NCBI RefSeq assembly: GCF_030286045.1
Contig: NZ_CP127390.1
Span: 1,054,001-1,118,000 of the forward strand
From: Propionimicrobium sp. PCR01-08-3
Lineage (GTDB): Bacteria > Actinomycetota > Actinomycetes > Propionibacteriales > Propionibacteriaceae
Direction: 5' to 3'
Length of the DNA: 64,000 bases
Shown: positions 1-8,759 of the stretch, piece after piece
How the letters are laid out: every line of letters begins with the position of its first letter
Position numbering within the stretch: the first letter of the stretch is position 1
Translations under genes and position numbers: made by a program
Notes under the pieces: model-generated
What the model was told of the DNA's origin: nothing
The model's input: only the letters and a program-made list of their open reading frames with translations
Databases searched by the model: none

Positions 1-1123
1 CACGGTGCTGAAAGGGCTCACCTGGTCGCTGGCGCTGATCTCGGCGGCACTGTTCTTCGTGAAACCCGACCCGTCCTATCTGTGGTTGGGCCTCGGCCTG
101 TTGGCGGTGGGATCGATTGTCAGCGAGATCGCCGGGGTGAACTACAACTCGCTGCTCGACGAGGTCGCGGGCCAAGCGAACGTCGGCCGGGTGTCGGGAT
201 TCGGCTGGGGGATGGGCTATCTCGGCGGCATCGTGGTGCTGCTGGTGATCTACTTCGGCCTCATTCAGCCCGATGTCGGCTGGTTCGGCATCACCAGCGA
301 CGACGGCATGGATATTCGCGTGTCAATGATCGTCTGCGGTTTGTGGACGCTGCTGTTCACCATCCCAACCTTCGTGAATATTCACGATCGCCCAGCGCCG
401 CTCCGCAAACCGATGCCGGCGGCGAAGAAATTCGCAGGCCGCAAGCCGCGCTTCATCTGGGCGTGGCTGGGTCCGGTAGCGGCCTCATATTCTGAACTTG
501 GCAATACCGTTCTCCGGTTGTGGAAGGCCAGCCGCCACACGGTGTTCTTCCTCGCCGCATCGGCGCTGTTCCGCGATGGGTTGGCCGGCGTCTTCGCTTT
601 CGGTGCGGTGATCGCAGCTGGAACTTTCGGGTTCAGTAGCGGCGATGTGGTGATCTTCGGTGCCGCCGCCAATATCATCGCCGGGCTGTCGACGATCGCT
701 CTTGGCCTGCTGGACGACAAGCTCGGCCCCAAGCGGGTCATCCTGATCTCGTTGTCGGTGCTCGCGGTGACCGGATCGCTGATCTTCGTGCTGCATTCGC
801 ATGGTCCGATGGTGTTTTGGGTCGGCGGTCTGGTGATGTGCATGTTCGTCGGGCCCGCTCAGTCGGCGTCCAGGAGTTTCCTGGCGCGGCTGATTCCCGA
901 AGGCAAATCGGGTGAGGTTTTCGGTCTATATGCCACGACCGGACGAGTGGTCTCGTTCTTGTCGCCGGCTCTGTTCGGTGTCGCGATCTGGCTCGGAGCC
1001 CGTATCACTGGGCAGCAGAACACCCAGTACTGGGGCATTCTCGGCATCGTGGCGGTGCTGATTCTCGGCTTGATAGTGATGATCCCGGTCAAGGAACACC
1101 CCGAATACTCACAGAAGATCTGA
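1..1123 (+). CDS. MFS transporter, UMF1/Atg22-like, 5' end outside window
   Basis: The reading frame is open from the first bases, so the N-terminus is missing; a GTG at 5 is only the first in-window start. About 372 residues remain, with eight or more hydrophobic segments in MFS spacing. A segment near residues 35-55 (SEIAGVNYNSLLDEVA) and the following GRVSGFGWGMGYLGG resemble the UMF1 (vacuole effluxer Atg22-like) branch of the major facilitator superfamily. Substrate unknown; related bacterial proteins are often annotated as amino-acid or small-metabolite exporters. The next gene is a lipoprotein about 100 bp downstream with its own ribosome site, so co-transcription is uncertain. Confidence 0.8.
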   Translation, partial: TVLKGLTWSLALISAALFFVKPDPSYLWLGLGLLAVGSIVSEIAGVNYNSLLDEVAGQANVGRVSGFGWGMGYLGGIVVLLVIYFGLIQPDVGWFGITSDDGMDIRVSMIVCGLWTLLFTIPTFVNIHDRPAPLRKPMPAAKKFAGRKPRFIWAWLGPVAASYSELGNTVLRLWKASRHTVFFLAASALFRDGLAGVFAFGAVIAAGTFGFSSGDVVIFGAAANIIAGLSTIALGLLDDKLGPKRVILISLSVLAVTGSLIFVLHSHGPMVFWVGGLVMCMFVGPAQSASRSFLARLIPEGKSGEVFGLYATTGRVVSFLSPALFGVAIWLGARITGQQNTQYWGILGIVAVLILGLIVMIPVKEHPEYSQKI

Positions 1124-1225
1124 GACCCGAGTGTTGCGTGACAAGCGCGTTGACGCTGGATTATGGGTGTGAAACGCTGGGCCGTAGACAGTGACGTCAC
1201 AGCCTTTCGATAGGAGCCCCTACTG

Positions 1226-1972
1226 ATGCGCTCGCAGCAGAAATCTCACAGGTTGCGGTTCAGGGCGGTTTTGGTGGCCTTTGGGTTGGCGATCGCTACC
1301 GGGCTGAGCGGTTGCGGATCGGGTGGGTCTGCTCCGGCTCATACTCCTCCCTTGGAGGAAGATGCTCTGAAAGCTGCGATTGACGACATCTACGGCGGTT
1401 TCGATGACATCGTGATCGAGGACGAACAAGACTATGAATTCGATCTGCCTGACGCCGGTGTGATCACTCAGATGGCGGACGGATCATATTTCACGTTGAC
1501 GATCAAGGACGATCAGGGGCGGGAGCTGGCGCAGATGGACGCGCTGGACTATGGCCCGCTTACCTTCGGATTGCCGGGCTCCGATTTGGAGAATGCGGCC
1601 AAGGTATCCGTCACGACGCTCGTTCATTTCGAAGTGCTTGTGATGCCGATTTCTGAGTGCCTCGAGCTGGGGGTGGCCAGGCTCGGCAATGCGGGGGAGG
1701 GCGAACGGTGCATGATCTACGGCGGCTTCGGAGAGACGCGGACGATCAGCGGCGGCGACGGCGTGCCGCCGGACGGCGTGGGTACCGAAGTGACCGTGCG
1801 GCAGATCACCGATGGCGCCTCGACCACGCTGCTCGATCAGGCACCGATCAGCGGTGGCAGCTCGGCTGCGGCGTCCATCACGCTTGATCCCGGCCCGTCG
1901 GTGCTGATCGTTGAAGCCAGCACAGGTCAGTTCGAATCCATCGGCCAGTGGGAGATCGATCCCGGAGTCTAA
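1226..1972 (+). CDS. Secreted lipoprotein of unknown function
   Basis: 248 residues. The ATG at 1226 is preceded by TAGGAG at 1211-1216. The N-terminus is basic (MRSQQKSHRLRFR), then hydrophobic, with a lipobox ending LSGC at Cys30, so it should be exported and lipid-anchored. The mature protein begins Gly/Ser/Pro-rich, is acidic (FDDIVIEDEQDYEFDLPD), and its second half is predicted mostly beta. No enzyme motif is visible. It lies just upstream of another lipoprotein gene, suggesting a small cell-envelope locus. Function not recognised. Confidence 0.72.
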   Translation: MRSQQKSHRLRFRAVLVAFGLAIATGLSGCGSGGSAPAHTPPLEEDALKAAIDDIYGGFDDIVIEDEQDYEFDLPDAGVITQMADGSYFTLTIKDDQGRELAQMDALDYGPLTFGLPGSDLENAAKVSVTTLVHFEVLVMPISECLELGVARLGNAGEGERCMIYGGFGETRTISGGDGVPPDGVGTEVTVRQITDGASTTLLDQAPISGGSSAAASITLDPGPSVLIVEASTGQFESIGQWEIDPGV

Positions 1973-2073
1973 GGCTCATGATGTCCGAAACCACCAACAA
2001 GTTCGATGACGCCCGCTATGTCGAGCTTCGTGCCGCGGAAGAAATATCGGCTTCAGCGTCGTAACGTGGGTCC

Positions 2074-2727
2074 ATGAGAAAAACGATGCAGACAGGATTT
2101 TCCATCGCTGCGGCATCGCTTATGGTGCTGGGAGCGGCGGGTTGTTCGTCGTCCGATACGGGCGATTCCGCCTCACCGAGCCCATCCGCGTCCTCCACCG
2201 CGGTGTCGCCATCGGCGTCCTCGCCAATGCCCAGTGAGACCGAATCGCCGGCACCAAGCGCTGAGCCGACTGGGACAGGGGGGCAGGAGCCTGCTCCTGA
2301 AGGCGTCTGTGCCGCCAGCCAGCTCACCGCGAGCGCTGCGACCGCGGAAGGCGGCGGTGCCGCCGGCACCTTCGGCATGACCATCACTCTGACCAATACC
2401 TCCGACATCGAGTGCACGATGAACGGCTTCCCCGGCGTCTCCTTCGTCGGGGGCGGCAACGGGACCCAGATCGGCGCTCCTGCCGAACGCGACGAATCCC
2501 AGCAAGCTGCACCGGTGACCTTGGCCCCCGGTGGGTCGGCCTCCGCCGCGTTACAGGTGGGCCAATTCGGCACCTACGACCCGGATGAATGCGATGCGGA
2601 ACCTGTCGAAGGTTTCCGTATCTACCCGCCTGATCAAACCGAAGCCGTCTTCGCCGAGTACACCGGAACGGCCGGCTGCAAGAACGAAGATATCAAGCTG
2701 CTGACCGTCGGTCCGGTGACCGCATAA
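2074..2727 (+). CDS. DUF4232-domain lipoprotein
   Basis: 217 residues starting at ATG 2074. Signal peptide with lipobox GAAGC (Cys24), then a Ser/Pro/Thr-rich linker to about residue 75, then a DUF4232-like beta domain (about 78-215). Seen in the domain: the start CAASQLT, the central TLTNTSDIECTMNGFPGVSF, and a late GC pair typical of a disulfide. DUF4232 is common in actinobacterial lipoproteins and has no established function. The long low-complexity linker is consistent with reaching through the cell wall. Confidence 0.82.
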   Translation: MRKTMQTGFSIAAASLMVLGAAGCSSSDTGDSASPSPSASSTAVSPSASSPMPSETESPAPSAEPTGTGGQEPAPEGVCAASQLTASAATAEGGGAAGTFGMTITLTNTSDIECTMNGFPGVSFVGGGNGTQIGAPAERDESQQAAPVTLAPGGSASAALQVGQFGTYDPDECDAEPVEGFRIYPPDQTEAVFAEYTGTAGCKNEDIKLLTVGPVTA

Positions 2728-2743
2728 GAGGTTGCGCAACCTC
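2728..2743. promoter_or_regulatory. 16-bp perfect palindrome after the DUF4232 stop codon
   Basis: GAGGTTGCGCAACCTC starts on the base after the TAA (2725-2727). It is a perfect dyad and could be a short hairpin helping termination or mRNA stability, or a repressor site. There is no T-run after it, so a classic terminator is doubtful. The rest of 2744-3032 shows no gene; no fur gene sits upstream of katG here, unlike in many actinobacteria. Confidence 0.4.
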
Positions 2744-3032
2744 AGAAGTCCGGCGGAGCATCGATACGACCTACGGCAGCGTCTCCATCGGGTATTGAGA
2801 CTTTAAGAATCCGCACGAATTCATGGTCTTCGACAGGGTTCTCGCCCATGCCAGGGCGAGCACCCTGTCCATGCGCGGATGCTGTGATATGGCCCTGTCC
2901 ACCTCAAGCCGGCTTGGGGCACAATTCTTGGGTCCGGTCATAGCTCGTCCGCGGGGCGATGGCCCTCAACGTTCCGCTGGTGGTGAATTCGGAACTGCCC
3001 GGCCATTCAACACAACTACGGTGAGGATCGTT

Positions 3033-3077
3033 ATGCGCATTTTTGAAAACAACACCTCACGGAAGGACAAAAGTTGA
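3033..3077 (+). CDS. 14-codon leader ORF coupled to katG
   Basis: The ATG at 3033 is preceded by GGTGAGGA (3020-3027) at good spacing and encodes [14 protein letters not shown], then TGA at 3075-3077. That TGA overlaps the katG TTG start (3074-3076) in the tetranucleotide TTGA. The arrangement fits translational coupling or a leader peptide that tunes catalase-peroxidase synthesis. The ORF has no domain. An upstream in-frame extension to 2823 lacks a good start and is not preferred. Confidence 0.4.
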   Translation: MRIFENNTSRKDKS

Positions 3078-5281
3078 GCGACGAGATGACATGCCCCGTC
3101 ATCGGTGGCGGCGATGAGCCCGAGCACGGCGGCGAATACGGCACGACGAACCGGGATTGGTGGCCCGACCGGCTCAACCTCAAGATCCTGGCCAAGAACC
3201 CCGATGTGGCGAACCCGCAGGGGGCCGACTTCGACTACAAACAGGCCTTCGAGGCGCTCGATCTCGAAGAAGTCAAGAAAGACATCGACGCCGTGCTTTC
3301 CGACTCGCAGCCCTGGTGGCCCGCGGACTTCGGCTACTACGGACCGCTGATCATCCGGATGGCCTGGCATGCCGCCGGCACCTACCGCGTGTTCGACGGA
3401 CGCGGTGGAGCGGGCACCGGCCAGCAGCGGTTCGCCCCGCTGAACAGCTGGCCCGACAACGTCAGCCTCGACAAGGCCCGCCGGATTCTGTGGCCGGTGA
3501 AGAAGAAGTATGGCAAGTCGCTGTCGTGGGGCGACCTGATGATTCTGGCCGGAAACGTCGCCCACCAGCACATGGGCATGCCCGTCTTCGGCTTCGGCGG
3601 CGGTCGTCCCGAAACGTGGGAGCCGGACGACGATGTCTACTGGGGCTCGGAGAAGTCGTGGCTGGGCACCGAAGAGCGCTACACCGGCGAACGCGACCTG
3701 GAGAAGCCGCTCGGTGCGACCACCATGGGCCTCATCTACGTCAACCCGGAAGGCCCGGAAGGCGAGCCCGACCCGGTGAAGGCAGCGATCGACATCCGCG
3801 AGACCTTCGCCCGGATGGGCATGAACGACGAAGAGACCGTCGCGCTGATCGCCGGAGGCCACACCTTCGGCAAGACCCACGGTGCTGCCCCTGATGGTGA
3901 GCATGTCGCCGCGAACCCCGAAGGCGCGCCCCTGGAGAAAATGGGCCTGGGATGGTCGAATGACTACGGCGAAGGCAGCGGTAACGACGCCATCACCTCG
4001 GGCCTCGAAGTGACCTGGACCTATCACCCGACTCGCTGGGACAACGAGTTTTTCCACATTCTGTTCGCCTACGAATGGGAGCTCACCACCGGTGAGGGCG
4101 GCCACTACCACTGGCGTCCGAAAGACGGTGCGGGCTCCGACATGGTGCCGATGGCCCAAGGTGATGGACGCCGGGAGCCGCGCATGCTCACCACCGATTT
4201 GTCGCTGCGAGTCGACCCGACCTACGAGAAGATCTCCCGGCGTTTCAAGGACGATCAGGCAGCCTTCACCGAGGCTTACCGTCGCGGCTGGTTCAAGCTG
4301 ACCCACCGCGATATGGGCCCGAAGTCGCGCTACCTCGGCGCCGACGTGCCCGACGAGGACCTGATCTGGCAAGATCCGATACCGGCTCGCGGCTACGAGC
4401 TGATCGACGCTGCCGACGTCGCACAGCTCAAGCAGCAGATCGCCGGTTCCGGCCTCTCGGTGAGCGAGCTGGTGTCGACGGCGTGGGCTGCGGCGTCCTC
4501 ATTCCGCGGCTCCGACAAGCGTGGTGGCGCGAACGGCGGACGCATCCGTCTCGAGCCGCAGCGCAGCTGGGAGGTCAATAATCCCGAGCAGCTGAACAAG
4601 GTCATCGGCGTGCTGGAAGGCATTCAGGCCGACTTCAATGCTCAGGCCTCCGGTGGCAAGCAGGTGTCATTCGCCGATCTGGTGGTGCTGGCCGGCAATG
4701 TCGGGGTGGAGCAGGCCGCGAAGGCGGCCGGCTACGACATTCAGGTGCCGTTCACTCCGGGCCGCACCGATTCCACCCAGGAGCAGACCGATGTCGAATC
4801 GTTCGGCTACTTGGAGCCGTGGGCCGATGGTTTCCGCAACTATCAGAGCCGTCGCGCGATGAGCAAGCAGGCCGAGTTCCTGCTGGTCGATCGGGCCAAT
4901 CTGCTGACGCTGTCTGCTCCGCAGATGACCGTGCTGATCGGTGGTTTGCGGGTGCTCAGCACCAACTGGGACGGCTCCGACTACGGTGTGCTCACCGATC
5001 GTCCGGGTGCGTTGACGAATGACTTCTTCGTGAATCTGCTGGACATGACACTCACCTGGAAACCACTCGACCCGGGCTCGTACGCGTTCGAGGCCATTGA
5101 CGACGCCACCGGTGAGCGCAGGTTCACTGGCACCCGCGCCGACCTGGTCTTCGGCTCGAACTCCGAACTGCGCGCGGTCGCCGAGGTCTATGCCTCGGAC
5201 GACGCGGCCGAGAAATTCGTCCGCGATTTCGTCGCCGCCTGGGCAAAGGTGATGGATCTGGATCGTTTCGACATCCGCTGA
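3074..5281 (+). CDS. katG: Catalase-peroxidase KatG
   Basis: 735 residues, full family length. It decomposes hydrogen peroxide and has peroxidase activity with a b-type haem in the cytoplasm. The distal-site motif [11 protein letters not shown] gives Arg95, Trp98 and His99; the proximal haem ligand is His263 in [11 protein letters not shown]. Tyr222 and Met248 are at the positions that form the Trp-Tyr-Met cross-link needed for catalase activity. A second, degenerate haem-peroxidase domain fills residues about 420-735. The start is taken as TTG 3074, 7 nt after GGAAGG; ATG 3086 is an alternative. Expression is probably coupled to the leader ORF at 3033. Confidence 0.97.
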   Translation: MSDEMTCPVIGGGDEPEHGGEYGTTNRDWWPDRLNLKILAKNPDVANPQGADFDYKQAFEALDLEEVKKDIDAVLSDSQPWWPADFGYYGPLIIRMAWHAAGTYRVFDGRGGAGTGQQRFAPLNSWPDNVSLDKARRILWPVKKKYGKSLSWGDLMILAGNVAHQHMGMPVFGFGGGRPETWEPDDDVYWGSEKSWLGTEERYTGERDLEKPLGATTMGLIYVNPEGPEGEPDPVKAAIDIRETFARMGMNDEETVALIAGGHTFGKTHGAAPDGEHVAANPEGAPLEKMGLGWSNDYGEGSGNDAITSGLEVTWTYHPTRWDNEFFHILFAYEWELTTGEGGHYHWRPKDGAGSDMVPMAQGDGRREPRMLTTDLSLRVDPTYEKISRRFKDDQAAFTEAYRRGWFKLTHRDMGPKSRYLGADVPDEDLIWQDPIPARGYELIDAADVAQLKQQIAGSGLSVSELVSTAWAAASSFRGSDKRGGANGGRIRLEPQRSWEVNNPEQLNKVIGVLEGIQADFNAQASGGKQVSFADLVVLAGNVGVEQAAKAAGYDIQVPFTPGRTDSTQEQTDVESFGYLEPWADGFRNYQSRRAMSKQAEFLLVDRANLLTLSAPQMTVLIGGLRVLSTNWDGSDYGVLTDRPGALTNDFFVNLLDMTLTWKPLDPGSYAFEAIDDATGERRFTGTRADLVFGSNSELRAVAEVYASDDAAEKFVRDFVAAWAKVMDLDRFDIR

Positions 5282-5283
5282 AC

Positions 5284-5357
5284 TTGGTGAAGGGCTGTGA
5301 TGGTTGCCGACGCAAACCGAAAACAGACGCTTGCTTTCCGGCAACCACGACCGCCCC
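5284..5357. repeat. Palindromic repeat, copy A, downstream of katG
   Basis: About 70 bp sharing most of its bases with copy B at 5399-5473. Arms GGTTGCCG (5302-5309) and CGGCAACC (5339-5346) pair perfectly; outer GGGC (5292-5295) pairs with GCCC (5353-5356). The inner loop carries GCAAACCGAAAACAG, which both copies share. The element starts a few bases after the katG stop, so it may act as an mRNA 3' structure. Confidence 0.6.
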
Positions 5358-5398
5358 TATCCGGAATCAGCTGAATCTTGACTGCAGCCGCTACTTTG

Positions 5399-5473
5399 TC
5401 TGGTGAAGGATGGTGATGGTTGCCGGCGCAAACCGAAAACAGAGGTTTGCTTCCGGGCAGGCACGACCATCCC
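5399..5473. repeat. Palindromic repeat, copy B, downstream of katG
   Basis: Second copy. Outer arms GGATGGT (5408-5414) and ACCATCC (5466-5472) pair perfectly; inner arms GCAAACC (5428-5434) and GGTTTGC (5444-5450) pair perfectly. Compared with copy A, two outer base pairs change on both strands (G-C to A-T and C-G to T-A), so pairing is kept while sequence changes. Confidence 0.6.
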
Positions 5474-5522
5474 AAAACCGAGAACAGCAGATGACCAGGA
5501 TGCTGTAGGTCAGTTCAAGGAA

Positions 5523-5553
5523 TGCCCGTCGTCCAGCAACAGGGCGGCGGGCA
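5523..5553. terminator. Bidirectional terminator between katG and the HAD gene
   Basis: Arms 5523-5534 and 5542-5553 form a 12-bp stem (two G-T wobbles) around a 7-nt loop AGCAACA. The plus strand continues CCTTCTTTA and the minus strand TTCCTT, so it can serve both convergent transcripts. Confidence 0.75.
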
Positions 5554-5559
5554 CCTTCT

Positions 5560-6366
5560 TTACTGCTCACCCAGCAGGCGCAGAATCGTGCGTCCGACCC
5601 CACCCGAGTTGTTATCGCCGGCGATGGGGAAGCCCGCGTCCAGCATCGCCGGGTGACAGGTCTCCATCACGTAGCCGAGGCCGGCCAGATCGAGCATCTG
5701 CAGGTCGTTGGGCATGTCGCCGAAGGCGAGCATCCGCTCGGGCGCAAGCCGTAGATCGGCAAGCAGCTCGCGTAGCGCGAGCGCCTTACTGACCCCCGGT
5801 GCCGACATCTCCAGCATGCCGACCTCGGAGATGTAGCTGAAGGTCACGGTCAGGTGGTCTGCCATCAGCGGAGTGGCGATGGCGGCCAGCTCATCGGTGC
5901 GGGTGCGCGGATCGACCACGAGCAGCTTGACGATCGGCCCTCGTGCCAGCAACGCCTCAAGTGGAGCTTGGAAGTCGGCATCGATCTCGCGGGTAAAGCT
6001 TGCGAAGTCGGGTTCGGTTCCCCAATCCGTCAGGTATTCGGCCGCGAAGACCGCATCGGGTACCCGCTCACGGAGCAGCAGTGCGGCCCGCAGCGTCGCC
6101 TCGGGGTCCATCGGACGAACGTGCGCCACCTGTCCGGAAGCCAGGTCGAAGGTAACGGCACCGTTGGCGGCTATCGCCCAGCCCAGCCCCGCAGTCAGGT
6201 CGTCCAAGACCCCGAACCAGCGCAACGGACGACCGGACGCGAAGACCGTCGGTATGCCACGAGCGGCAGCCACCTGAATCGCGTGCGCGTTCATCTCGGG
6301 AATCCGCTTGGCGTCATCGAGAAATGTGCCGTCCAAATCGGTGGCGATCAGATCGAACGGATTCAT
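5560..6366 (-). CDS. HAD-superfamily phosphatase, Cof/IIB type
   Basis: 268 residues from ATG 6366. Motif I is DLDGT (Asp10 nucleophile, Asp12), motif II is in FASGRP, the Lys motif is near IVKLLVV, and motif IV is LAFGDMPNDLQML. The cap between motifs II and III places it in the Cof-like IIB group, which dephosphorylates sugar phosphates and other small metabolites; the substrate cannot be named. The start is chosen because MNPFDLIATDLDGT is the normal family N-terminus, although the frame stays open far upstream. The ribosome site is weak. Confidence 0.88.
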   Translation of the reverse strand: MNPFDLIATDLDGTFLDDAKRIPEMNAHAIQVAAARGIPTVFASGRPLRWFGVLDDLTAGLGWAIAANGAVTFDLASGQVAHVRPMDPEATLRAALLLRERVPDAVFAAEYLTDWGTEPDFASFTREIDADFQAPLEALLARGPIVKLLVVDPRTRTDELAAIATPLMADHLTVTFSYISEVGMLEMSAPGVSKALALRELLADLRLAPERMLAFGDMPNDLQMLDLAGLGYVMETCHPAMLDAGFPIAGDNNSGGVGRTILRLLGEQ

Positions 6367-6529
6367 GGAGTGCAGGCCGCCGATCCTGTCCGCCTCACGC
6401 CCGGCCGAACACCGGCGACGAGGAGGCCGCCGAGCCAATCGGTCGCCAAGGACCCAGCCGGAGGACACGGCTCTTGCTGAACGCCGGTGACGAGGGGAGC
6501 ATTGAGACCGAACGGATTCATGGCGCTGA

Positions 6530-7516
6530 TCAAAGCCTGGTATTCGCCGAAGTCGGGGGCTGGGTATCGGTAGCCGATCCCTCACCACCGGTGCCCATCG
6601 ACGGTTCCTTGCTGGGGGAGCCATCCTCACCCGGAGAGCTCTCGCCGCCGCTGGCGTCCGAACCGCTGGATTCAGGCGATCCCGAGTCGGAACCCGATTC
6701 TTCGGGCGATCCTGATTCCGAACCAGATTCCTCCGGCGAGCCGGAATCAGAACCCGAGCCGCCTCCGGAGGCACTTTGACTCTGGTTGGTCGGCACCGGC
6801 GGTTGCGGTGACTCGGGGGGAGAATTCTGGAAGAGCAGCACCGCGATCAGCAGTGCCAGCCCACACAAGAGAATCGTCAACGACCAGGACACCGCCAACG
6901 GAACCCAGCCGGTACGGTCGTGGCGGCCCGGCCACACGGCGGGCCAGACCCGCCAGGCTCCCGGACGCGAGTCGTCCAGCCAGTGCAAGCGATAGTCGGG
7001 GCCGGCGGGGCTACCCAACTCCGGGGTGCTCGACAGGTCGACCGAACGCAGCAACCGATCGGCTTCGGCCCTCGCATCTGTCGAGCCGTCGTAGAACAGC
7101 GCCACCCACGGCGCAATCGGGGAATCCTCCGGAGAAACCGGATCATCGGCCTCACTACGGTACTTGTATCCGAGACGGCCGCCGTCCTGCCCGTCGCCGC
7201 CGCGAGCCGCAACCGATTCGGCATGCAGCTTATTGACCTCGCCTGCCAACCTGTCACGTGCCGCAGGATCACGGGAAGCGCCCTCGGCCAGCACGATCAG
7301 CATCACCTCGGGCTGATCATCGGCATGGGCGAGGTAGACCACACCGGACTCGCGGCCGGTGAGCCGGGCGTCCAACCAGAAGTCGCCGATCTTCGGCGGA
7401 TCGCTGACCAGCAGCGGAACGGCCTGCAGCGCCTCGGGTCCGGGCGCGGACGCAGACGCGTTCGGGCCGCGTGCAGGCGACGGGCTGCCGGGTTGATCAA
7501 CTGGCGAATCGGACAT
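6530..7516 (-). CDS. Membrane protein with Ser/Gly/Glu-rich C-terminal tail
   Basis: About 328 residues from ATG 7516 (MSDSPVDQPG); an ATG at 7567 is an alternative. The N-terminal ~180 residues form a cytoplasmic region (KIGDFWLDARLTGRESGVVYLA) with conserved actinobacterial hypothetical-protein character. One membrane segment follows (about 225-247, LTILLCGLALLIAVLLFQ). The rest is low complexity with repeated SGSPEES units, probably extending outside the cell. It is divergently placed from the MoxR operon start (171 bp), so a shared promoter region and a related role are possible. Function unknown. Confidence 0.68.
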   Translation of the reverse strand: MSDSPVDQPGSPSPARGPNASASAPGPEALQAVPLLVSDPPKIGDFWLDARLTGRESGVVYLAHADDQPEVMLIVLAEGASRDPAARDRLAGEVNKLHAESVAARGGDGQDGGRLGYKYRSEADDPVSPEDSPIAPWVALFYDGSTDARAEADRLLRSVDLSSTPELGSPAGPDYRLHWLDDSRPGAWRVWPAVWPGRHDRTGWVPLAVSWSLTILLCGLALLIAVLLFQNSPPESPQPPVPTNQSQSASGGGSGSDSGSPEESGSESGSPEESGSDSGSPESSGSDASGGESSPGEDGSPSKEPSMGTGGEGSATDTQPPTSANTRL

Positions 7517-7686
7517 CGAGCCAATCTCACCACATTTACGGGCTATCCCGAAGTGAAGGACCATCATTCAACCGATCACGCTCCCGGGCCTGGTCTCGGG
7601 CGGGGTATCGTGGCAGGGACGCTTAACCCGGACCCGGGTTCGATGAGATCGCCCACCACGCGGCCACTCAGCCACAGGAGAGAACG

Positions 7687-8745
7687 TTGACGAGCACGCC
7701 AGGCAATCAGCCCCCGCTGTCCACCCAAGATGCCGCGAAGGCTGTGGGGGAGGCGATCGCCGAAGTACAGCGAGTCATCGTCGGCCAGGAGCACATGGTC
7801 GAGCAGTTGATGGCCGGGCTGCTGGCCCAAGGCCACATCCTGCTGGAAGGCGTCCCCGGCACGGCGAAGACGCTGGCCGTGCGGACCTTCGCCACGGTCG
7901 TGGGCGGATCCTTCGCCCGCATTCAGTTCACCCCCGATCTGGTGCCCTCGGACATCGTCGGCACCCGCGTCTATCAGGCGTCCAAGGAAACCTTCGACAT
8001 CGAGCTCGGCCCGGTCTTCACCAACTTCGTGCTGGCCGATGAGATCAACCGCGCGCCCGCCAAGGTTCAATCCGCAATGCTCGAACTGATGGCCGAGAAG
8101 CAGGTATCGATCGCCGGCCAGACCTACCCGATGAAGAAGCCGTTCATCGTGATCGCCACCCAGAACCCGGTCGAATCCGAAGGTGTCTATCCGCTGCCCG
8201 AGGCGCAACGCGACCGCTTCCTGCTCAAGGTCGACGTGCCCTACCCGAAGGGCAACGAGGAGTTCGAGATTCTGCGCCGGATGTCGGTGAGTGCCCCGGT
8301 GCCCCGGCAGATCCTCAATCCGGGGCTCACCTTCCAACTGCAGAACATGGCCTCGCACGTCTTCGTGCACAACCTGGTCGCCGAGTACATCGTTCGGCTG
8401 GTGCTGGCCACCCGCAACCCCGGCGAATTCAACATGCCCGACCTCGAACGGGTGATCCAGATCGGCAACTCGTCACGCGCCACCTTGGGCCTGACCGCGG
8501 CATCGCGAGCCGTCGCACTGATCCATGGGCGCGACTACGTGCTGCCGACCGATGTGCAGGCCATCGCCAAGGACGTGATGGCTCACCGGCTGGTACTCAG
8601 CTTCGACGCCATCGCCGACAATATTTCTGCCTTGCAGGTCGTGGAGCGGATTCTTGCCATGGTGCCCGCGCCGACGCCGGTCTGGAATCAGGAACAGCGC
8701 GCTCAGGCCCGCACCCAGCACCGTCACCAGCCGAGCTACGAGTGA
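7687..8745 (+). CDS. MoxR-family AAA+ ATPase
   Basis: 352 residues, start TTG 7687 with AGGAG at 7676-7680. Walker A is GVPGTAKT, Walker B is VLADEIN, and the sensor region is [22 protein letters not shown], all diagnostic of MoxR ATPases. These are chaperone-like ATPases that act with VWA proteins in metal insertion or complex maturation. It is the first gene of a four-gene operon (MoxR, DUF58, two VWA proteins), a combination widely conserved in bacteria. Confidence 0.93.
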   Translation: MTSTPGNQPPLSTQDAAKAVGEAIAEVQRVIVGQEHMVEQLMAGLLAQGHILLEGVPGTAKTLAVRTFATVVGGSFARIQFTPDLVPSDIVGTRVYQASKETFDIELGPVFTNFVLADEINRAPAKVQSAMLELMAEKQVSIAGQTYPMKKPFIVIATQNPVESEGVYPLPEAQRDRFLLKVDVPYPKGNEEFEILRRMSVSAPVPRQILNPGLTFQLQNMASHVFVHNLVAEYIVRLVLATRNPGEFNMPDLERVIQIGNSSRATLGLTAASRAVALIHGRDYVLPTDVQAIAKDVMAHRLVLSFDAIADNISALQVVERILAMVPAPTPVWNQEQRAQARTQHRHQPSYE

Positions 8746-8759
8746 GCTTCGGGCGATAG

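Noticed and set aside
1978-2064. 28-codon ORF between the two lipoprotein genes (MMSETTNKFDDARYVELRAA...)
   Set aside because: No ribosome site and no domain; probably a relic or chance ORF.
2823-3077. 84-codon ORF upstream of katG
   Set aside because: Only its last 14 codons have a good start; the rest lacks a ribosome site and coding character. Kept as the leader ORF only.
5560-6774. 404-residue version of the HAD protein
   Set aside because: The N-terminal 136 residues are Arg-rich and run antisense to repeat-bearing DNA; the family start is at 6366.
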